Of a stretch of 64,000 bases of DNA, positions 55,640-64,000 are shown piece by piece. A program made the translations under genes and the position numbers. Every line of letters begins with the position of its first letter. Within the stretch, counting starts at the first letter, position 1. The notes under the pieces were generated by a model. The model had not been told where the DNA came from. It ran no database searches and saw only the letters and a program-made list of their open reading frames with translations. The stretch is from Methylobacterium mesophilicum SR1.6/6 (GTDB lineage: Bacteria; Pseudomonadota; Alphaproteobacteria; Rhizobiales; Beijerinckiaceae): contig NZ_CP043538.1 of assembly GCF_000364445.2 (NCBI RefSeq), positions 5,289,447 through 5,353,446 on the forward strand, given 5' to 3'.

Positions 55640-55727
55640 GCGAATAGGGAGTAGCGAATAGCGAGTACGGGTACAGGCGCCCCGCCGGGCTGACCGCCCT
55701 ATTCGCTATTCGCTACTCCCTATTCGC
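55640..55727. repeat. long inverted repeat (GCGAATAG-type) between nusG and rplK
   Basis: The left arm 55640-55670 and right arm 55697-55727 pair over about 31 bases with about two mismatches; the outer 25 bases are perfect (GCGAATAGGGAGTAGCGAAT and on). GCGAATAG is also repeated within each arm. It is more AT-rich than its surroundings and may be a dispersed element now acting as a transcript-end hairpin for secE-nusG. Confidence 0.85.
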
Positions 55728-55852
55728 CAAACCCCCGCGGGAGACCCGCCCGGCCTCGCCTCCGGGATCAACGGCTCGCACCGCGACCTGCAACCGTCCG
55801 ACCCGCCGCGCTTCAGGCCGCACGGGGGCGGATCCTCATTGGGAGCAGTCCC

Positions 55853-56302
55853 ATGGCGAAGAAGATCACGGGCTACGTGAAGCTTCAGGTCCCGGCCGGC
55901 GCGGCGAACCCGTCGCCGCCGATCGGTCCCGCGCTCGGTCAGCGCGGCCTCAACATCATGGAATTCTGCAAGGCCTTCAACGCGAAGACCGCGCAGATGG
56001 AGAAGGGCACCCCGATCCCGGTGATCATCACCGCGTATCAGGACCGCTCCTTCACCTTCGAGATGAAGCAGCCTCCGGTCACCTTCTTCCTGAAGAAGGC
56101 CGTCGGCCTGAAGCTCGGCAAGAAGCCGGCCTCCGGCTCCAAGACACCGGGCAAGGGCCCGACCGTCGGCAAGATCACCGAGGCGCAGCTCCGCGAGATC
56201 GCCGAGAAGAAGATGCCTGACCTCAACTGCGACACGGTCGAGTCGGCCGTCGCGATGATCCGTGGCTCCGCGCGGGCCATGGGCCTCGAAGTCGTCGCGT
56301 AA
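55853..56302 (+). CDS. rplK: 50S ribosomal protein L11
   Basis: 149 residues, ATG 55853. [20 protein letters not shown], with [20 protein letters not shown] and the C-terminal rRNA-binding domain. Part of the GTPase-associated centre. 11 bp before rplA, so cotranscribed. Confidence 0.98.
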   Translation: MAKKITGYVKLQVPAGAANPSPPIGPALGQRGLNIMEFCKAFNAKTAQMEKGTPIPVIITAYQDRSFTFEMKQPPVTFFLKKAVGLKLGKKPASGSKTPGKGPTVGKITEAQLREIAEKKMPDLNCDTVESAVAMIRGSARAMGLEVVA

Positions 56303-56313
56303 GGGAGGGCAGC

Positions 56314-57012
<699 letters not shown>

Positions 57013-57040
57013 GCTAAGGCGAAGCCTCCACGCTGCGGAG

Positions 57041-57068
57041 CGCCCGGCCGGAAACGGCCGGGCGTTTT
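57041..57068 (+). terminator. intrinsic terminator after rplA
   Basis: Perfect 10-bp stem CGCCCGGCCG/CGGCCGGGCG, GAAA tetraloop, then TTTTGCTTT. A textbook Rho-independent terminator. Confidence 0.95.
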
Positions 57069-57243
57069 GCTTTGCGGGGGCGAGGGTGGAGCGAATTTCC
57101 GACGTCGACATGTTGGCGAGCCGGCGGAATGCGACCTGGGACCCAGCACAGAAATCGCCGCGACAGCTTCACCACGCTCCCTCACGCCATTCTTAACCGC
57201 CGAGGGGGGCGCCAACGCGCATGGCTGTGCTAAATAGGCCGCC

Positions 57244-58887
57244 ATGCGATGCACCCTGACGGTCACCTCCAAGCGACGCATCCTGTGCGTCTTTCCCGCC
57301 TACACACCGTCCTTCGGGACATTCTCACATGCCTACCCGCTGATGGGCGGGGTGAAGGCGTTCATGCCGCCGCAGGGGCTGCTGCTGATCGCGGCCTATA
57401 TGCCGGAGGCTTGGGAATGCCGGTTCATCGATGAGAATATCCGCCGCGCCGGTCCGGTCGACTTCGCCTGGGCGGACGCGGTGTTCGTCTCCGGCATGCA
57501 CATCCAGGAGCCGCAGATCCACGACATCCGCGACCGCGCTCGCGCCGCCGGCAAGGTCACGGTGCTGGGCGGTCCCTCGGTCTCGGGCGCACCGGAGAAG
57601 TACGGCGATTTCGACTACCTGCACATCGGCGAAATCGGTGACGCCACCGACCAGCTCGTCGCGCGCCTCGATGCCGACCTGACTCCCCCGCCTGCGCAGG
57701 TGGTGCTGGAGACGAAGGACCGCCTCGCGCTCGCGGACTTCCCGGCCCCGGCCTACGAGCAAGCACCGCTCAAGCGATACCTGATCGGCTCGCTGCAATT
57801 CTCCTCGGGCTGCCCCTATCGCTGCGAGTTCTGCGACATTCCCCAGCTCTACGGCCGCCAGCCGCGTCTGAAGAGCCCCGAGCAGATGTGCGCCGAGCTC
57901 GACGCCATCGTCAGCCAGCCGGGCCATCCGGCAGTGGTCTACTTCGTCGACGACAACTTCATCGGCAACCGCAAGGCGACGCGCGAGATGCTGCCGCATC
58001 TCGTGGCTTGGCAGAAGAAGAACAACTACCCGCTTCAGTTCGCCTGCGAGGCGACGCTGAACATGGCCAAGCAGCCCGAGATCCTCGAGCTGATGCGGCA
58101 GGCGAACTTCATGACGGTGTTTGTCGGAATCGAGACCCCGGAGGCGGACGCCCTCAAGGGTATCGACAAGACCCACAACGCCGCCGTGCCGATGTACGAG
58201 GCGATCGAGACCCTCAATTCCTACGGGCTGGAGGTCACCTCAGGCATCATCCTGGGTCTCGATTCCGACACCGACAAGTCCGAGCAGAACCTGATCGATT
58301 TCATCGATCGCTCGGCGATCCCCGTGCTGACGATCAACCTGCTGCAGGCTCTGCCCAAGACCCCGCTCTGGGACCGGCTGGAGCGCGAGGGGCGTCTCGT
58401 CCACGACGCGGCGCTGGAATCGAACGTGCTGTTCAAGCGCCCTCACGATCTGGTGGTGGGAAGCTGGCGCCGCGCCATCACGCACGCCTACGAGCCCGAG
58501 AAAATCTTCGAGCGCTTCAAGCACCAGTGCGCGGTGACCTACCCGAATCGCATCACCACGCCGACCGCCGGCAAGCTCACCTTCACCAACCTGCGCCGGG
58601 GCCTGATCCTCGGCTTCAACATCATCACCCGGGTCGGGATCTTTTCCGACTACCGCAAGCCGTTCTGGAGCGCGGCCGGCTACGCGCTGAAGCGCGGGCA
58701 GATCGAGGCGGTGTTCAACATGGGCTTCGTGGCCCACCACCTGATCCGCTTCACCCGGGAAGCCCTGCGCGGCGAGCACAACGCCTCCTTCTACGCCGCC
58801 AAGGCTGCGGAGGCGAAAGCCGCCCGCGACCGGAGTTGGTGGGAGGCGGCACGGCGGAAGCTGGTGCCGGAGCGGGAGGCGGCGTAG
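57244..58887 (+). CDS. hpnP: B12-binding radical SAM protein, probable hopanoid C-2 methylase
   Basis: 547 residues, ATG 57244. The N-terminal cobalamin-binding Rossmann domain opens RRILCVFPAYTPSFGTFSHA and has FVSGMHIQ and LGGPSVS. The radical SAM core has CPYRCEFC, ligands Cys190, Cys194 and Cys197. A C-terminal DUF4070 region follows. YPLMGGVKAFMPPQGLLLIAA and VYFVDDNFIGNRKA match what I remember of HpnP, which methylates hopanoids at C-2. It could be another DUF4070 enzyme, but length and N-terminus favour HpnP. It has its own unit between the rplA terminator and the rplJ promoter. Confidence 0.78.
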   Translation: MRCTLTVTSKRRILCVFPAYTPSFGTFSHAYPLMGGVKAFMPPQGLLLIAAYMPEAWECRFIDENIRRAGPVDFAWADAVFVSGMHIQEPQIHDIRDRARAAGKVTVLGGPSVSGAPEKYGDFDYLHIGEIGDATDQLVARLDADLTPPPAQVVLETKDRLALADFPAPAYEQAPLKRYLIGSLQFSSGCPYRCEFCDIPQLYGRQPRLKSPEQMCAELDAIVSQPGHPAVVYFVDDNFIGNRKATREMLPHLVAWQKKNNYPLQFACEATLNMAKQPEILELMRQANFMTVFVGIETPEADALKGIDKTHNAAVPMYEAIETLNSYGLEVTSGIILGLDSDTDKSEQNLIDFIDRSAIPVLTINLLQALPKTPLWDRLEREGRLVHDAALESNVLFKRPHDLVVGSWRRAITHAYEPEKIFERFKHQCAVTYPNRITTPTAGKLTFTNLRRGLILGFNIITRVGIFSDYRKPFWSAAGYALKRGQIEAVFNMGFVAHHLIRFTREALRGEHNASFYAAKAAEAKAARDRSWWEAARRKLVPEREAA

Positions 58888-59420
58888 CTCTGGATCCGGA
58901 CCGCGCGGAGCGATGCCGTCAGGGCAAGGCTCCCGCGCAAGTCCTTGCCTGCGGCGGAAAAGTCGCGCTTCGGCCCTTGGCAGGCGGCTTGCTAGGCTCT
59001 ATACACCGCGCCTCACGCATTTCATCCTCACGGAAGGAGACGGCCGATCGGCCGGTTTCCGCTCGAAATGTCGCCCGGGCAACCGGGTGGCACTGGCCGG
59101 AAGGATCCTAGGGGCGACGAGCCCCGCGGAGCCTTGTCCGGCCATGTCCTGTCCGAGACTGCAGGTGCCGGTTCGCCGGCTTAATCCGCCAGCCTGCACA
59201 GACGGGGAAGACCGAATTCGAAAACGCTCCGCCTCGGCTCGCGCCGCGGAGGGGTTGTCGGTTTGAACCAACTCGCCCGAGGCGGCCTCCAGGGGCACGC
59301 GCGGGGACAGGGCCGCGAAGCGTCGTTCGGACGTTCCCGGTCTTACGGCCGAGATCACGTCCGGGCGGCATGTGCAACCGGCGGACCCGAGACCGGGTTT
59401 CGCCAACCGGAGAGAGCCCA
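58888..59420. other. rplJ-rplL leader region
   Basis: About 530 bases with no gene. It holds the promoter at 58977-59005 and a transcribed leader of about 400 nt before rplJ, which by analogy should contain the L10-L12 autoregulatory binding site. I could not draw that structure confidently by eye. Confidence 0.55.
58977..59005 (+). promoter_or_regulatory. housekeeping promoter of rplJ-rplL(-rpoB)
   Basis: TTGGCA, exactly 17 bases, TATACA. The clearest sigma-70 type promoter in the window, on the correct strand and upstream of rplJ after hpnP ends. Confidence 0.8.
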
Positions 59421-59939
59421 GTGGACCGGACAGCTAAAGCTGATCTCGTCTCGACGCTCAACGGCGTGTTCAATCAGAGCGCCGTCGTCGTCGTGGCCCA
59501 CTACAAGGGCCTCACGGTCGCCGACATGCAGAAGCTGCGCTCGCAGATGAAGCAGGCCGGCGCCACCGTGAAGGTCGCCAAGAACAGCCTCGCCGGCATC
59601 GCACTCGATGGCACGGACGTCGCCTCCATCAAGCCGCTCCTGAAGGGCCCGACCCTGCTCGCCTATTCCGGCGATCCGGTCGCAGCCGCGAAGGTCGCGG
59701 TCGATTTCGCCAAGGCCAACGACAAGCTCGTGATCCTCGGCGGCGCGATGGGGAAGACCGCCCTGAACCCGGACGGCGTGAAGGCGCTCGCCTCGCTCCC
59801 GTCCCTCGACGAACTGCGCGCCAAGCTCGTGGGCCTCATCCAGGCTCCCGCGACGAAGGTGGCCCAGGTCGTCAACGCGCCGGCGGCCAAGCTCGCCCGC
59901 GTGTTCGGGGCCTATGCCAAGAAGGACGAGGCCGCCTGA
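59421..59939 (+). CDS. rplJ: 50S ribosomal protein L10
   Basis: 172 residues from GTG 59421 ([20 protein letters not shown]) with GGAGAGAG upstream; the frame opens earlier but only this start gives the family N-terminus. It anchors the L7/L12 stalk, and the C-terminal helix ([20 protein letters not shown]) binds L12 dimers. Encoded 48 bp before rplL. Confidence 0.97.
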   Translation: MDRTAKADLVSTLNGVFNQSAVVVVAHYKGLTVADMQKLRSQMKQAGATVKVAKNSLAGIALDGTDVASIKPLLKGPTLLAYSGDPVAAAKVAVDFAKANDKLVILGGAMGKTALNPDGVKALASLPSLDELRAKLVGLIQAPATKVAQVVNAPAAKLARVFGAYAKKDEAA

Positions 59940-59987
59940 GGCCCTTCAAAATCCATCCGTTCGAACCGATATTGAGAGGAATTCACC

Positions 59988-60368
59988 ATGGCTGATCTCG
60001 CCAAGCTCGTCGACGACCTGTCCTCGCTGACCGTGCTCGAGGCCGCTGACCTGGCCAAGATGCTCGAGGAGAAGTGGGGCGTCTCGGCGGCTGCCGCCGT
60101 CGCCGTCGCCGCCGGTCCGGCTGCCGGTGGTGGCGCTGCCGCTGCCGCCGAGGAGCAGACCGAGTTCACGGTTGTCCTGGCTTCAGCCGGCGACAAGAAG
60201 ATCGAGGTTATCAAGGAGGTCCGCGCGATCACCGGCCTCGGCCTCAAGGAGGCCAAGGACCTCGTGGAGGGCGCGCCGAAGCCGATCAAGGAAGGCGTTG
60301 CCAAGGACGAGGCCGAGAAGCTCAAGGGCCAGCTCGAGAAGGCCGGCGCCAAGGTCGAGCTCAAGTAA
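59988..60368 (+). CDS. rplL: 50S ribosomal protein L7/L12
   Basis: 126 residues, ATG 59988 behind GAGAGGA. An N-terminal dimerisation helix, Ala/Gly hinge (about 35-52), and C-terminal factor-binding domain with [20 protein letters not shown]. Stalk protein recruiting translational GTPases. Confidence 0.98.
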   Translation: MADLAKLVDDLSSLTVLEAADLAKMLEEKWGVSAAAAVAVAAGPAAGGGAAAAAEEQTEFTVVLASAGDKKIEVIKEVRAITGLGLKEAKDLVEGAPKPIKEGVAKDEAEKLKGQLEKAGAKVELK

Positions 60369-60374
60369 GTCGAC

Positions 60375-60396
60375 GATGGGCCGGCACCGGCCCATC
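60375..60396 (+). terminator. hairpin after rplL (attenuator 1)
   Basis: Perfect 10-bp stem GATGGGCCGG/CCGGCCCATC with a 2-nt centre, 6 bp after the rplL stop. No T tract. Probably an attenuator or processing site in the rplJL-rpoBC transcript. Confidence 0.5.
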
Positions 60397-60433
60397 ACCC
60401 CACGGAGGCTCCCGGCGAGCCTGTCGTGACTGG

Positions 60434-60460
60434 AGCCCGCGGGTGCAGCGCCCGCGGGCT
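60434..60460 (+). terminator. hairpin in the rplL-rpoB gap (attenuator 2)
   Basis: 10-bp stem AGCCCGCGGG/CCCGCGGGCT, 7-nt loop, followed by TTAGG. A partial terminator here would let rpoB be made at lower level than L7/L12, as known in E. coli. Confidence 0.55.
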
Positions 60461-60613
60461 TTAGGCCGCTTCGGCGGATGGTCCTGAAAAGGGCCGACAA
60501 GAGATTCGGTTCGGTGGCGCGGCCCGGCGGGGCGCGCGTCACGGCCCGGTGCGGGAGGTCCCTTTCGGGAACGCTTCCCCGGGCGCGAGGCACGCGGGTA
60601 GGAGCGAGGTCAC

Positions 60614-64000
<3,387 letters not shown>

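Overview
The window is very GC-rich alphaproteobacterial chromosome, most likely Methylobacterium or a close relative (Hyphomicrobiales). This rests on the gene content: a growth-pole-ring-like giant coiled-coil protein, a PQQ/quinoprotein accessory trio, a hopanoid C-2 methylase (HpnP), an MlaEFD system with a STAS-fused permease, a UreE with a His-rich tail, an Omp25/RopB-type porin, GGAAC-type stress promoters and short palindromic repeats between genes. The genus is an inference; the sequence carries no rRNA. There is no prophage, integrase, insertion sequence or CRISPR array. The window looks like ordinary chromosome.

Layout. 1-5 kb: 3' part of a CPA2 cation:proton antiporter, a small unknown protein, a CoxE-type VWA protein, a 2Fe-2S ferredoxin and an Hpt protein. 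5-12.5 kb: one 2495-residue membrane-anchored coiled-coil gene built from about 33-residue repeats. 12.8-20.2 kb: DUF1489, CheZ-like phosphatase, MFS transporter, mlaE-mlaF-mlaD plus an auxiliary lipoprotein, and an XRE-cupin regulator. 20.3-25.5 kb: thiE-thiD, a NadQ/NrtR-like NAD regulator, an HPP-CBS membrane protein and panB, so cofactor genes cluster here. 25.7-29.9 kb: the quinoprotein accessory trio, a divergent TetR gene with a palindromic operator, and queD-queC. 30-33.4 kb: DapA-family lyase, GntR regulator and a Tat-exported peptide-type binding protein, with one 13-bp motif on both sides of gntR. 33.6-37.5 kb: cobT/cobS back to back, DUF1289, a retropepsin-like protease and dusA. 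38-49 kb: a chemoreceptor with an AT-rich 5' end, a stress-type SDR and a tiny membrane protein sharing a GGAAC-promoter region, a porin, ureE, lipoproteins, a frameshifted DjlA-like gene running into an amidase, terC and a frameshifted MFS efflux gene.

49.5-64 kb holds the core information-processing genes: rpsL-rpsG-fusA-tuf, tRNA-Trp(CCA), secE-nusG, rplK-rplA, then hpnP between rplA and rplJ, then rplJ-rplL-rpoB (rpoB runs off the right edge). Terminators and a long inverted repeat divide these into several transcription units.

Two genes carry single-base frameshifts in short homopolymers (44739-44741 and 47112-47116). They may be assembly errors or real lesions. No wholly new system is evident. 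The strongest leads are the giant repeat protein, the orphan quinoprotein trio, hpnP inside the ribosomal cluster, the paired GGAAC promoters and the chimeric chemoreceptor.
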